A DNA stretch of 64,000 nucleotides from Bryobacterales bacterium (GCA_016721425.1 JADKID010000007.1:558001-622000), one strand, 5' to 3'. Positions 35,662 to 48,257 are shown, counted from the first letter of the stretch. A program made the numbers and translations. The notes: generated from the letters alone by a model not told the origin.

Positions 35662-38058
35662 TCACGAAGAGTAGCGCCGCAGCCGCATGCTGTTGCCAAT
35701 CACCGACAGGCTGGAGAGGACCATCGCGCCCGCCGCCAGGATCGGATCCAGCACCCCGGTGACCGCCAGCGCAATGCCGCCCACGTTGTAAAAGAACGCC
35801 CAGAACAGATTCTGCCGTACGATGCGCAGGGTCCGTCGCGAGAGTTCGAAAACCTCTCCCGCATGGCGCAGATTCGAGCTCATCAGCACCACAGGCGCCG
35901 CCTGCATCGCTAGATCCGCGCCGCTGCCCATCGCGATACCCAACTGCGCCGCGGCCAGCGCCGGAGCGTCATTCACGCCGTCACCGATCATCGCCACCAC
36001 TCGGCCCTGGGCGCGCATCTCCTCCACCAACGCCCGTTTGCCGTCCGGCAACACCTCCGCCCGGAAGCCGCTCACACCGACCTGTGCGGCGACACGCTCC
36101 GTGGTGGTCTGCGCATCGCCCGAGACAAGCATCGTCTCGATCCCCCGCGCCCGCATCTCCGCCACAAACGCCTGCCCCTCGGGCCGCACCTGATCGCCAA
36201 ACGCCAGTACGCCGCGGCAATGCCCGTCCACGGCGACAAAGGCCACCGTGTGCCCCTCCTGCTCCCAAGCCTGCCCGCGTTTCCCCGGATCCGCGCCGTG
36301 CTCCGCCATCAGCCGCCGGTTGCCCACCGCCACCGGCACGCCTTCGACGCTACCGGCAATGCCGGCCCCCTTCGACACTGCAATGACTTTTGCCTCTGGC
36401 ACCGCCAGGCCCTGCCGCCGCGCCTCGGTCATCACCGCCCGCGCCAGCGGGTGCTCGGAAAATGCCTCCACCGCCGCCACTTGCGCCAGGCAATCGCACT
36501 CCAGCCCCACCAGCCGGAAATCGCCCTCCGTCACCGTGCCGGTTTTGTCCAGCACAATCAGATCCACGTTCCCAATCTCTTCCAGCACGCGGCTGTCGCG
36601 CACCAGGATGCCCCGCCGCGACGCCGCCCCCACCGCCGACGTGATCGCCAGCGGCGTGGCGATGCCCAGTGCGCACGGACACGCGATGACCAGCACGGCG
36701 ATGGTCCGCATCAGTGCCTCGGCCTGCGGCACGCCCATCCACAGGCTCACGGCCAGCGTCAGGCCCGCCACCACAACCACCACGGGCACGAAGACCCGCG
36801 AGACGCGGTCCACCACCCGCTCAATCGGCGCGCGGCTGCTCATCGCCGCCTCCACCGAGCGGATAATCTGCGTCAGTGTGCTCTCTGAACCAATCCGCGT
36901 GGCGCGTACGCGCAACACCCCGCCCGCGTTCAAACTGCCACCGATCACGGCAGATCCCGGCGACTTTTCGCGCGGCGCGGATTCGCCCGTCAACACGGAT
37001 TCGTCCACGTGAGACGCGCCCTCTTCCACCGTACCGTCGGCCGGAATCCGCTCCCCTGCCTTCACCACAAACACACTGCCCGGCAGCAGCGCCTCAATTG
37101 AGACGAAGTGTTCCCTGCCCTCTGCCATCAGCCGCGCCTTCTTCGGCATCATGCGGTACAGCATGGCGATGGCCTGCGTGGTTCGCTCCTTCGCCCCGCG
37201 CTCCAATAGCTTACCCAGCAGCACCAGCGTGATGATGGCGCACGCCGTATCGAAGTAGTAGTGCTTGCCGCCCACAATCGCCTGCGCCGAGCTGTAAACA
37301 TAGGCCGCCAGGATCCCCAGCGCCAGCAGTGCCTCCATCCGCAGCGCGCCCTGGCGTAAACCTAGAAACGCCACGCGCAGGATCGGCCAGGCAGAGTAGA
37401 AGATCGCCGGCGCCGTCAGCGCCATCAGCACGGCCGGCACAACGTGGTGCGCCGTCTCGGAGATCGCCTCCCAATAGCTGGCGTAGATCACCAGGCTCAG
37501 CGTCATCACGTTCATCCACAGGAACGCCGAGACGCCGATCCGCAGCAGCAGGTCCCGCCGCTCGCGACGGTCCACCTCTGTGTCGCCGCTGTACTCCTTG
37601 GCGCGATAGCCCAACGAGGCCACGCGCTCGACAATCCGCCCCGGCGGCACGTACTGCGGGCAGTACTTCACCTTCACCATGTCAGAGGCGAACATCACGT
37701 CAGCCGACACGATGCCGCTCTCGGCAGTCAACGCGTGTTCGATCAACCAGCCGCACGAGCCGCACCACATGCCGGAAACATGGAACATCGCTTCGCGCAT
37801 CTCGGCATCAGCCGGGATCTCCACCCTCTGCGCCGCGCCGTTCGAGATCAGCCCCAGCTTCAGACTCTGCCGGTACACCTCGGAATCACGGAAGTCTCCG
37901 CCCTGCGCCACCACGCCACTTTCCAGCAATATGGTGTAGACGTTCATGCAGCCCAGGCAGCAGAACGCCTTCTCGCCCGCGTCAAATCTGCGCAGTAGCG
38001 GGTGCCTGCCGGCTGGCAGGCCGCACAGATCGCAGCACTGGGCCGGCGCCGTCGTCAT
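35662..38058 (-). CDS. ccoI: Copper-exporting P1B-type ATPase for oxidase maturation (CcoI/FixI type)
   Basis: This 798-residue protein begins with the CcoI-specific Cys-rich head (CCDLCGLPAG, FCCLGCMNVY), then a heavy-metal domain with GMWCGSC (96-102). Eight membrane helices carry the CPC ion motif in VIACPCALGIATPLAI, and the P-domain has DKTGTVTEGDF, then MIGDGVNDAPALAAAQLG. CcoI moves Cu(I) to the periplasm for the CuB site of cbb3 oxidase. It is the last gene of the respiratory operon, 3 bp after a 58-residue membrane protein gene and close to ccoG. Confidence 0.93.
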   Translation of the reverse strand: MTTAPAQCCDLCGLPAGRHPLLRRFDAGEKAFCCLGCMNVYTILLESGVVAQGGDFRDSEVYRQSLKLGLISNGAAQRVEIPADAEMREAMFHVSGMWCGSCGWLIEHALTAESGIVSADVMFASDMVKVKYCPQYVPPGRIVERVASLGYRAKEYSGDTEVDRRERRDLLLRIGVSAFLWMNVMTLSLVIYASYWEAISETAHHVVPAVLMALTAPAIFYSAWPILRVAFLGLRQGALRMEALLALGILAAYVYSSAQAIVGGKHYYFDTACAIITLVLLGKLLERGAKERTTQAIAMLYRMMPKKARLMAEGREHFVSIEALLPGSVFVVKAGERIPADGTVEEGASHVDESVLTGESAPREKSPGSAVIGGSLNAGGVLRVRATRIGSESTLTQIIRSVEAAMSSRAPIERVVDRVSRVFVPVVVVVAGLTLAVSLWMGVPQAEALMRTIAVLVIACPCALGIATPLAITSAVGAASRRGILVRDSRVLEEIGNVDLIVLDKTGTVTEGDFRLVGLECDCLAQVAAVEAFSEHPLARAVMTEARRQGLAVPEAKVIAVSKGAGIAGSVEGVPVAVGNRRLMAEHGADPGKRGQAWEQEGHTVAFVAVDGHCRGVLAFGDQVRPEGQAFVAEMRARGIETMLVSGDAQTTTERVAAQVGVSGFRAEVLPDGKRALVEEMRAQGRVVAMIGDGVNDAPALAAAQLGIAMGSGADLAMQAAPVVLMSSNLRHAGEVFELSRRTLRIVRQNLFWAFFYNVGGIALAVTGVLDPILAAGAMVLSSLSVIGNSMRLRRYSS

Positions 38059-38061
38059 GGC

Positions 38062-38238
38062 CTACCGGGCTTGCCCGTGCCCTCCGGCGCGGTACCCTCC
38101 ATGCTCGTCCAGGATCACCGGATCCACCTGCTTCGAGACGTACCAGGTGGCCACCATGATGCCGACGAAGAGCACGAAGATAAACCCCAGAAACTTCGGC
38201 AGGAACGCGCCCCGCGCGTTGAACTCATAACCCAGCAT
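38062..38238 (-). CDS. 58-residue single-helix membrane protein between ccoG and ccoI
   Basis: This short gene starts MLGYEFNARGAFLPKFLG, has one membrane helix (about 17-33) and a Gly/His-rich tail. Its ATG shares a base with the ccoG stop (TGATG), and its stop lies 3 bp before ccoI, so it belongs to the operon. The position is where fixH/ccoH usually sits, but it is far shorter than FixH and not recognisably related. It may be a small assembly factor or oxidase subunit. Confidence 0.75.
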   Translation of the reverse strand: MLGYEFNARGAFLPKFLGFIFVLFVGIMVATWYVSKQVDPVILDEHGGYRAGGHGQAR

Positions 38239-39539
38239 CACTTGCCCTCCGGCATCAGGAATGTCTCGTCGAACGACTCCGGCTTCTCTCCGCCGGAGGG
38301 CACAGCTACGATCCGGAAATGGTTCACCGCCGGCGCGCCCGCAAAGCGCTTCGCGCTCACATCAAACTCGCGCTCCACCATCTCGCCCGGCTGTAACGGC
38401 ACCGGGTTCGGCGTCAGCGCCACGTTCGCGCCCGGCAATCCCTCGGCCTGGAATGTCACCGCCGTCGCCTGCGACCCGCGATTGACCAACCGCACCCGAA
38501 ACCGATTGTGGATCATCCCATTCTCACCCACCCGGAACATCGTCGTGCGCACCGGTTGCAGTTGGATCATGATCTTCTCGCGCATCGAGAGCGCCACTGT
38601 CAGACCCGACAAATAGAACAGCGTCACCAGCAGCACCACCACACGCTTGGCATCGCGGATCCCCAGCTTCCGGTACCACTTCGTCTCGTCCACCACCGCC
38701 TTGCCGGTCTCGCCCCACGTGTAGTGAATCAGCGTCTCTTTGCCGAGCCGCGAGAGCACGTCGCCGCACGCGTCAATGCAATCGCCACAATGGATGCACT
38801 CGATCTGGTACGGCGACTTCCGGATGTCGATCCCCATCTCGCACACGCGGACGCACTTCTTGCACTCGATGCACTCGTGCTTCTCGTCCCGATAGGTCAC
38901 CAACAGCGTATTGGCATCGCCGAGGATCCCTTGCAGATAGCCGTAAGGGCAGACCGTGGTGCAGAAAGTCTGCCGCACCAGCGTGAAATCCAGAAACGTG
39001 ATCAGCGTCACCACCGCGCCGGAGATGCCCCCGGCCGTCTGCACGTCCAACCGCATCAGACGCGCCAACAGGTCGCGCGGCTCCACAAAGTACGAGATGA
39101 AGATGAAGGCCAAAAACACGCTCGCCACACCCAGCACGGCCAGCCACGCCACCCGAGCCACCAACTTGCGGCGCGCCGCCGGCCACGTGATGAAGTGCTT
39201 CGTGACCTTCTTGCTGATCCACTTCTCGATCTCCAGGCTCGCCTCGCTGAAGATCATCTGCGGACACGCGTAGCTACAGTAGATGCGCCCGTAGATCACC
39301 GACGAAACGACAATCACGAACATCAGAAACATCATCGCGAAGAAGATGATGCCGAACTCGTTGATCCACAGTTCCACGCCGAAGAAGTAGAAGCGCTGCT
39401 TCGGAATGTCAAAGCGCATCACGTTCGAAAACGGCAGCGCCATGAAGATGAAGAAGCAGATGAGATGAACGATCTTCCGCTTGCGATGGTAGTTCGTCTT
39501 CTGGATCTGCGCCGGCGTGATCAGGTCAGGACTTGCCAT
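38238..39539 (-). CDS. ccoG: Cytochrome c oxidase accessory protein CcoG (FixG)
   Basis: This 433-residue protein has membrane helices around RIYCSYACPQMIFSEASLE and VRQTFCTTVCPYGYLQG. Two 4Fe-4S sites follow (CIECKKCVRVCEMGIDI, CIHCGDCIDACGD), and a C-terminal Ig-like domain is typical of FixG. CcoG is thought to reduce copper during cbb3 oxidase maturation. Its 5' end overlaps the TauE/SafE-like gene by 14 bp and its stop overlaps the next start by one base. Confidence 0.95.
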   Translation of the reverse strand: MASPDLITPAQIQKTNYHRKRKIVHLICFFIFMALPFSNVMRFDIPKQRFYFFGVELWINEFGIIFFAMMFLMFVIVVSSVIYGRIYCSYACPQMIFSEASLEIEKWISKKVTKHFITWPAARRKLVARVAWLAVLGVASVFLAFIFISYFVEPRDLLARLMRLDVQTAGGISGAVVTLITFLDFTLVRQTFCTTVCPYGYLQGILGDANTLLVTYRDEKHECIECKKCVRVCEMGIDIRKSPYQIECIHCGDCIDACGDVLSRLGKETLIHYTWGETGKAVVDETKWYRKLGIRDAKRVVVLLVTLFYLSGLTVALSMREKIMIQLQPVRTTMFRVGENGMIHNRFRVRLVNRGSQATAVTFQAEGLPGANVALTPNPVPLQPGEMVEREFDVSAKRFAGAPAVNHFRIVAVPSGGEKPESFDETFLMPEGK

Positions 39540-40233
39540 GGCAGACCATCCCCGTCGGAGGCAGATTTCCCATCGCCGGGTACGTCAGGCCCCGGTACAG
39601 CAAAAATGCGCCCATCAACATCACGCTCACCGTGGCAAACGTACTGGTCCATCGGCCCAAACGGGCGCCAATCGCTGTGGAGAAGATACCTATGGCCAGC
39701 AGCGCAAGCGCTGTGCCTGCGGCGAAGGAGGCCATGGTTACCGCGCCCCCGAGTACTTCACCCGTGGAGACGGCCTTGAACAAGGCCGCATACAGCAACC
39801 CGCAAGGCAGAAATCCCATGAGCACCCCGAGGCCGAATCGACTAGAAGAGCGGGAGGAGGTCATCAATTGAGTGATGGTCTTTGAAAACAAACGTGACAC
39901 GCCCACGCGCTCAATTCTAACCAGGCTGGATCTCGGCACGATACCGGACATGAATACGCCCGCCACCAGCATCAGGCAGCCCGCCACGATCATCGCCGGC
40001 TTTTCGACGCCCGCCAGTTGGCCAAACAGGCCCATGGCGTTGCCCAGCATTCCCGCCACTGCGCCCAAGGCCGAATACGTCAGCATTCGCCCCAGGTTGT
40101 AGAGCAGATGCGAAGCCGCTGTCCCGCGCCCGGCCAGGCTATAACTGAGCACGATCGGCCCGCACATCTGCGTGCAGTGCAGGCTGCTCACCAGGCCGAA
40201 CACAAACGGAACCGTGATGTCAGCCGCGGTCAC
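39526..40233 (-). CDS. Sulfite exporter TauE/SafE-like (DsbD_2) membrane protein of cbb3 cluster
   Basis: This 235-residue protein has six to seven helices and the DsbD_2 signature VSSLHCTQMCGPIVLSYS at the N terminus, then HLLYNLGRMLTYSALGAVAG and GLGVLMGFLPCGLLYAAL. The paired Cys (HCTQMCGP, LPCG) are conserved in family members next to cbb3 genes, where a metal or redox role in oxidase assembly is proposed. It abuts the Fe-S flavoprotein gene and overlaps ccoG by 14 bp. Confidence 0.85.
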   Translation of the reverse strand: MTAADITVPFVFGLVSSLHCTQMCGPIVLSYSLAGRGTAASHLLYNLGRMLTYSALGAVAGMLGNAMGLFGQLAGVEKPAMIVAGCLMLVAGVFMSGIVPRSSLVRIERVGVSRLFSKTITQLMTSSRSSSRFGLGVLMGFLPCGLLYAALFKAVSTGEVLGGAVTMASFAAGTALALLAIGIFSTAIGARLGRWTSTFATVSVMLMGAFLLYRGLTYPAMGNLPPTGMVCHGKS

Positions 40234-42174
40234 CTAGGACCCCCGGGTGTAGAGAATCTTCGAATTCTGCACCGGCACGGAAACACATTCCCGATAGAAG
40301 TCGAAATGCTTCATCGTGATGGCGTGCGTGGGGCAGCGGGAGGCGCACATCGCGCAGCGGATGCAGGTGGATTCGTCCTTCATCATCACGCCGCCCAGCG
40401 CATCCAACTCCACCGGATCCATCGCGCAGACCTGCTCCCGCGACGTGCCCAGAGCCTCCGCCGCCATGTCCGCATATTCGCCATCGTGGATTAGCTTGCT
40501 CAGCCCAACCAGCCGGATCAGGTTCTCCGGACACACGTCCACGCAGCCGTTGCAGGCGATGCACATCGACGTGTCGAAAACCGTATTCACGTTGCAGCGC
40601 AGACACCGCGCTGCCTGCCGGCGGGCCTCAAACTCGGAGTAGTTCTCCTCCACTATCTCCATCGACGAGGCCCGCTTCAGGCTCTCGAGCACCGGCGGAT
40701 TCTCCCGCCCGGTGCGCTGCCAGCCCTCGGCCATCGTGTAGCTGGCGGGCTTCCATTGCTTGCGCAAAACGACATCTGTACGCGTGCCTCGCAGGAAATC
40801 GTGCATCGAACGCGCCGCAATCTGCGCCGAAGCAATGGCGTTGATGAACAGCCGCGGCCCGTGGGCAATGTCCCCGCAGGCGAAGACATCGGGCGCCGTG
40901 GTCTGGTAGGTCTCCGGATTCACCTTGATCAGCCCGCGGTTGGATTCCACTCCATCCTCGGGAGCCAGGAACGAGAGATCCGAGCTCTGCCCGATGGCAA
41001 AGATTACAGTGTCGGCCTGGATCTCCTCCACCTGCGCCTCGTCCAATACCGGATTGAATCGCCCGTCGGCATCAAACACCGACGTGCAATGCACAGTCCG
41101 CAGGGCGGTCACTTTGCCGTTCTCGCCCAGCACCGCCTTGGGTCCGCGGCGGTTGTGCAGGAAGATGCCCTCTTCATCGCCTTCCACCACTTCAACATCG
41201 TCGGCCGGCATCTCTTCGCGCGATTCGAGACACACTACGTGCACCTCTTTGTCGCCGCTGATGCGCAGCGCCGAACGCGCCACGTCAAACGCCACCTGCT
41301 CGCCGCGCTCCATCTCGGCCAGCGCTTCGCCCTTCTGCATCGCCTCAAACGGACGCACGGCCGAGCGCGCCACGTCATAGGCCACGTTCCCGCCGCCGAT
41401 CACCACAATGCGACGACCCAGCGGTTGCGGTGTCCCCTGGTTGAACGCCCTCAGAAAATCCATACCGTCGTAGACGCCTTCGAGCTCAGCGCCAGGCAGC
41501 GGCAGCTTGCGACCCTTGGGCAACCCGATCCCCAGGAAGATCGAGCGGAAACCATCCGCCCGCAGAGACTGGATCGTGAAATCCCGGCCCAGCTTCATGT
41601 TGCAGCGCAGATCCACGCCCAGTGACAGGATGGCCTGAATCTCGTGCCGCACCAAGTCGCGTGGCAACCGGAAGATCGGCACGCCCACCGTCAGCATGCC
41701 GCCCGGCTCGGAGTCGGCCTCAAAGACCGTCACCTTGTAGCCGATCTGCGCCAGATCATGGGCCACCGTGAGTCCCGACACACCCGCGCCCACAACCGCA
41801 ATCCGCTCATAGTCGCCACGGTTGGGCGGCAGCATGAGCTTGTTGCCAAACTCGCGATGCTTCGAATAATCGCCAGTCTCCGGACCGTGCTGGCCCGTGA
41901 CAAAACGCTTCAACGCGCGGATCGCCACTGGAGAATCGAGGTCGCCGCGCCGGCAGTTGGCCTCGCAGGGCGCGCCGCACACCCGCCCGCAAATCGAGGC
42001 GAACGGGTTGGTGGCGCGCGCGATGCGATAGCCGTCCTCATAACGGCCTTCGGCGATAGCGTTGACGTATCCGCAAGCGTCGGTGTGTACGGGACACGCA
42101 TCCCGGCACTTCACCATCTCGACCCAGTAGTCGGTGGCGTCCGGCACTCGGACCTGGTAGAAGCCGTTGTTCAT
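40234..42174 (-). CDS. Fe-S flavoprotein oxidoreductase (GltD/NfnB-like) with C-terminal ferredoxin domain
   Basis: This 646-residue protein has an N-terminal Fe-S domain (CRDACPVHTDACGYV, CGRVCGAPCEANCRRG) and a FAD motif VVGAGVSGLTVAHDLAQIG followed by FEADSEPGGML. The NAD(P) motif is VIGGGNVAYDVARSA, with an insertion of about 60 residues after it. The FAD-closing block is VFACGDIAHGP, and a C-terminal ferredoxin carries CIACNGCVDVCP and CIRCAMCASRCP. This is the architecture of glutamate synthase small-subunit relatives that feed or take electrons from Fe-S partners. No large subunit is encoded. Its place inside a cbb3/bc operon suggests electron entry or quinone-linked oxidation; the donor is unknown. 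Confidence 0.85.
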   Translation of the reverse strand: MNNGFYQVRVPDATDYWVEMVKCRDACPVHTDACGYVNAIAEGRYEDGYRIARATNPFASICGRVCGAPCEANCRRGDLDSPVAIRALKRFVTGQHGPETGDYSKHREFGNKLMLPPNRGDYERIAVVGAGVSGLTVAHDLAQIGYKVTVFEADSEPGGMLTVGVPIFRLPRDLVRHEIQAILSLGVDLRCNMKLGRDFTIQSLRADGFRSIFLGIGLPKGRKLPLPGAELEGVYDGMDFLRAFNQGTPQPLGRRIVVIGGGNVAYDVARSAVRPFEAMQKGEALAEMERGEQVAFDVARSALRISGDKEVHVVCLESREEMPADDVEVVEGDEEGIFLHNRRGPKAVLGENGKVTALRTVHCTSVFDADGRFNPVLDEAQVEEIQADTVIFAIGQSSDLSFLAPEDGVESNRGLIKVNPETYQTTAPDVFACGDIAHGPRLFINAIASAQIAARSMHDFLRGTRTDVVLRKQWKPASYTMAEGWQRTGRENPPVLESLKRASSMEIVEENYSEFEARRQAARCLRCNVNTVFDTSMCIACNGCVDVCPENLIRLVGLSKLIHDGEYADMAAEALGTSREQVCAMDPVELDALGGVMMKDESTCIRCAMCASRCPTHAITMKHFDFYRECVSVPVQNSKILYTRGS

Positions 42175-42180
42175 GCGAAG

Positions 42181-42492
42181 TTACTCTTCGTGTTTTGACT
42201 TGCGAATGGAAAACAGGATCACCGTAACTACGAATACGAGGGCCATGGCCGCAACGACGTACATGAGTCCGTCGGCGCTCGTCGTGGCCTGGTTGAAGAG
42301 ACGCACCAGCGGTCCGCGCTCGTCGTGGGACACCTCGCCATTCATGTAGAGGATGAAGTAGGATGTAGCCCCTAAGCCAATCACAGGGAAGGCGAGCTTC
42401 AGGAAGCCGGGCACCTCGGTGCCCTTCCTCTCCGTCATCCAACCGCCGGCATACTCTGTGAGCTCTTCGTTCTTCTTGTTTGGGTCACTCAT
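42181..42492 (-). CDS. Small membrane protein of the oxidase operon
   Basis: This 103-residue protein has a hydrophilic N terminus (NKKNEELTEYAGGWMTERKG), two membrane helices (about 30-50 and 73-93) and a charged KSKHEE end. I do not recognise a named family. It sits between the CcoQ-like gene (8-bp overlap) and the Fe-S flavoprotein gene (6-bp gap), so it is co-expressed with the oxidase and may be an accessory subunit. Confidence 0.75.
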   Translation of the reverse strand: MSDPNKKNEELTEYAGGWMTERKGTEVPGFLKLAFPVIGLGATSYFILYMNGEVSHDERGPLVRLFNQATTSADGLMYVVAAMALVFVVTVILFSIRKSKHEE

Positions 42493-42661
42493 GGGAAGAT
42501 CCCTCCTCGTCGTGCATCATGCGGTACTTGGGCTCCTCGCTGTCATGGCTCAGATAGCCATGCTTCAGCGAGCGAACGAAGAAATACAGGGCGCCTCCCG
42601 CCAGCAGGGCGAAGAGGAAATAGGAGAAATAGATGCTCGGATAGACGTAATCCTGTTGCAT
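42485..42661 (-). CDS. CcoQ/FixQ-like small oxidase subunit
   Basis: This 58-residue protein starts MQQDYVYPSIYFSYFLF, with one membrane helix (about 9-29) and an acidic His-rich tail. Its position directly after ccoO (9-bp gap), its size and its single helix fit CcoQ, which stabilises cbb3 oxidase. Sequence similarity to CcoQ is weak by eye, so the call leans on context. The stop overlaps the next gene start by 8 bp. Confidence 0.65.
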   Translation of the reverse strand: MQQDYVYPSIYFSYFLFALLAGGALYFFVRSLKHGYLSHDSEEPKYRMMHDEEGSSHE

Positions 42662-42670
42662 GGCTCCTCC

Positions 42671-43240
42671 TTACTTCTCGTAGTCGTTATCGGGGCGCCA
42701 GTTCTTGGAACGGCCGAGCGACTGCAGGTATGCGGTCATCGCCTTCAGTTCTTCGGGATCGTCGGCGATCCAGGGGAAAGGCGGCATCACCGAACCTGGC
42801 ACGAGATCCCGAGGGTTGCGGAAGTGGGTCTTGTGCCACTGCGAATCGTACTTGCCGCCCACGCGCGACAGATCCGGCCCGGTGCGCTTGGTGCCGAACA
42901 TGTGCGGCGCGTCGTAGACGAACTCGTCAGGCGTGGAAATCGGTGAATCGACCCCCTTCCAGCCGGAGCGTTTGGTGTCGGCCAGAAGCGTGCGAGTCTG
43001 CTGCGTGTGGCAGTACCAGCAGCCTTCGCGAACATAGATTTCGCGGCCTTTCAACTCGATCTCCGTATAGGGCTTCAGCTTGCCCGTCGGCCCCTTGGTT
43101 GGATCGTTGTTCTCGAAAGGCTTGGCCCAGGTCTTGTCAATCAGCGGCGGCACAACGGTGGTCAGCGTTCCCCCGATGAAGAAGAACACCAGGGCCGCGC
43201 CGATGGCGAATCCGAAATTGGAATCAGCTTTGCGTAACAT
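42671..43240 (-). CDS. ccoO: cbb3-type cytochrome c oxidase subunit II (monoheme)
   Basis: This 189-residue protein has an N-terminal anchor (about 9-29), the family block GREIYVREGCWYCHTQQTR holding the single CxxCH heme site, then GTKRTGPDLSRVGGKY and a Met-containing SVMPPFPWI that supplies the axial ligand. CcoO passes electrons to the CcoN core. It lies 20 bp downstream of ccoN. Confidence 0.95.
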   Translation of the reverse strand: MLRKADSNFGFAIGAALVFFFIGGTLTTVVPPLIDKTWAKPFENNDPTKGPTGKLKPYTEIELKGREIYVREGCWYCHTQQTRTLLADTKRSGWKGVDSPISTPDEFVYDAPHMFGTKRTGPDLSRVGGKYDSQWHKTHFRNPRDLVPGSVMPPFPWIADDPEELKAMTAYLQSLGRSKNWRPDNDYEK

Positions 43241-43260
43241 GGTTCAGGTTCTCCTCTGGA

Positions 43261-44656
<1,396 letters not shown>

Positions 44657-44673
<17 letters not shown>

Positions 44674-46468
44674 TGGCACTCCTAACGGGGGACTTCTGAT
44701 TGATGGAGCGGACGAAATTGACCAGGTCGCCGACATCGTTTTGCGACAACCCATAATCGATCCAGGACGGCATGGCCGAACCCTGAACTCCGTACAGGAT
44801 CGACTCAAACAGACGCCGGTCAGACACGCTCTCCACAAACGCTGTGTTGCGGAGGTTGCGCGGCCGCGGCAGGATATCGGGCGAGTTCGGCCCCTTGCCA
44901 TCCGCCTTGCGGCCGTGGCAGCCGGCGCAACGGTTGATGAAGGCGGCCTCGCCGCGACTGACAGATTCGGCGCTCATGGCAACCGGATTCTTGTCGGGAG
45001 CCTTCTGCGGTTTCACCTCGCGGCGCTTCTCTTTCGTGTACGTGTCGAACACGTACTGCAGCACCGCCTGCGCCTGCGTGTCGTTCAACGTGCGGCCCCA
45101 GGCGGGCATGGACGTACCCGCGACACCGTTCTTGATCGAGCTTGTCAGCCGCTCCATCGACTTGCTGTTGATGAACCCGGCCTTGGTCAGGTCGCGCGGA
45201 TACGGGTCCAGATACCAGGCGATCGGCCCATGACCGTCACCCTTTTCGCCGTGACACCGCAGGCAGAGCGCCTTGTAAGACTCAGCTCCGTTGGTCATCG
45301 CCGGCGCCGTCTTGAGACTCACCAGATAGGCAGTCATTGCCTTGAAATCAGCATCGGCGAAGCGGAACGCCGGCATGATGGAATCCGAAATGCTCAACCG
45401 CGGATTCTTAAAATGCTCTTCCACCCACGCTTCTTCCTTGAGAAGCCCTTCGAAGCTGAGGTCCGGCGCCACTCCGCCATCGCGCGCACCTAGCTTGTGA
45501 CAAGCAGTGCAGGCACGGTCTGTGACAAGCTTCTCGCCCTGGGAGATGAGCGCGGCGCCCTGCAGCACCGGCTCCTTCGCCGCTTCATCCGCGGGCCGCT
45601 TGGCATTCAACACGGCACGGTAGCGCTGCAACGACGTCTCCGCGAAATTGACACCCCGGCGGCTCTTCAGGAAGATCACCATATCCTTCACGTCGGCGTC
45701 GCTCAGGTTGAACTTGGGCATGAACGATGTGGCCAGGTTGGCGCGCGGATCCACGATGGACTCCATCAGGTAGTCCAGCTTGAACTTCTTGCCCACCTCA
45801 GTCAGATCCGGTCCTTGCGTTCCGTCCGATAGCCCCTCAATCCGGTGGCATCCGTAGCAGTTGTTCGAGAAGAACAGTTTCCGGCCCCGGTCCACGTGCG
45901 TCGTGCCGGAGAAACCTTCCTCCGTGTGGCACTGCGCGCAATTGGACTCCATGTACTCCTTACCCTTCAGCTTGGGCTGGAACTCCTTGCGCCAGTTCGC
46001 CTGCACCACATAACCGGCCAGAGGATCGGGCCAGTAGTGGTCCTCCCCGTGGCTATAGTGCGCCTGCAAACCCCGCCCCTGTCCGTCATGGCAAACCGTG
46101 CAGCCGAAGTCGGCGAACTTGTGCCGGCGTTCCCACTTGCCGTTGACCTGGCCGTCGCCAAGCGCGGCCGAGTAGGAATGGGTCCGCATCGGCTGGGCGT
46201 GCTTGTCAAACCGCGGATCGTCCATCGCCATATGGCAGGTGCCGCAGCGGTCCACCCGCGTGTCGCCAAAACTGGTGACGATGAATTGCTCCACGCGCGG
46301 TTGGCGCGCATCCAGCGCCGCCTTCTCCGCCGGCGTCTTGGCCAGCGTTCGGGCCTGGTCGAAATACCCCGTCTGGTAGTTCTCCCACTTGTGGAAAAAC
46401 TGCTTGTAGAAGACCGCCCCGTGCACGAGGAGGACAACAAAGCTTGCGATAGCTAGTGCAAGTCTCAT
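44657..46468 (-). CDS. Heptaheme c-type cytochrome bridging bc and cbb3 modules
   Basis: This 603-residue protein has one N-terminal membrane anchor (about 3-20) and seven CxxCH sites: CGTCH (75), CTVCH (123), CAQCH (177), CYGCH (204), CTACH (320), CLRCH (402) and CAGCH (about 518). The first four form a closely spaced group like tetraheme NapC/NrfH or octaheme modules. The last three are single-heme cytochrome c domains of the CcoP/c-type fold, with the Met ligand in GTSMPAWG and GSAMPSWI. It sits between cytochrome b and ccoN, where cytochrome c1/f and CcoP would be expected, and neither of those is present. It probably carries electrons directly from the quinol module to the oxidase. Confidence 0.88.
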
Positions 46469-46479
46469 GGTTCAACCTC

Positions 46480-47765
<1,286 letters not shown>

Positions 47766-47769
<4 letters not shown>

Positions 47770-48257
47770 ACGTTCAGATAGCTCCCGGGCTCTACTTCGG
47801 AATCCTTGTCAACCTCCACCTCGCCATTGGGGGCCAGGCTGACCTTGTACCACGGCAGCGCCTTCGGAGCCGGACCGCCAGTCACGTTGCCGTCCTGGTC
47901 GAAACGCGATCCATGGCAAGGGCAGGCAAACCCCGTGTCGGCGATGCCCACAATGCAGCCGAGGTGGGTGCACGTGGTCGAGATCGCCGCGAATTTATCA
48001 CCTTCCCGCACAATGCACACGCGCCGCTCATCCAGCGAAATCCGGGTACCCGACGGATACTCCTCCGGCTTGCCGATATTAAATCGCTGCGGCTGGCCAT
48101 AGGTGGCCCGCGGCTTGATGAACACAAAGTTCGAGAACGCGCTCAGTACGGCCGAGCCAGCCAGCCCGACACTACTCAGCCAGGTCAGCATACGCCGACG
48201 GTTCATCGGGGCGTCTGCTCCCGATCCTTTTTCACTCGTGGCTTTCGGAACTGCCAT
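47766..48257 (-). CDS. Rieske iron-sulfur protein, Tat-exported
   Basis: This 163-residue protein has an NRRRMLTWLSSVGLAG twin-arginine anchor (18-40) and the 2Fe-2S box 1 CTHLGC and box 2 CPCHGS. It accepts electrons from quinol at cytochrome b. It lies directly upstream of the cytochrome b gene (4-bp overlap) and its start lies 26 bp inside the ccoS-like gene. Confidence 0.94.
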
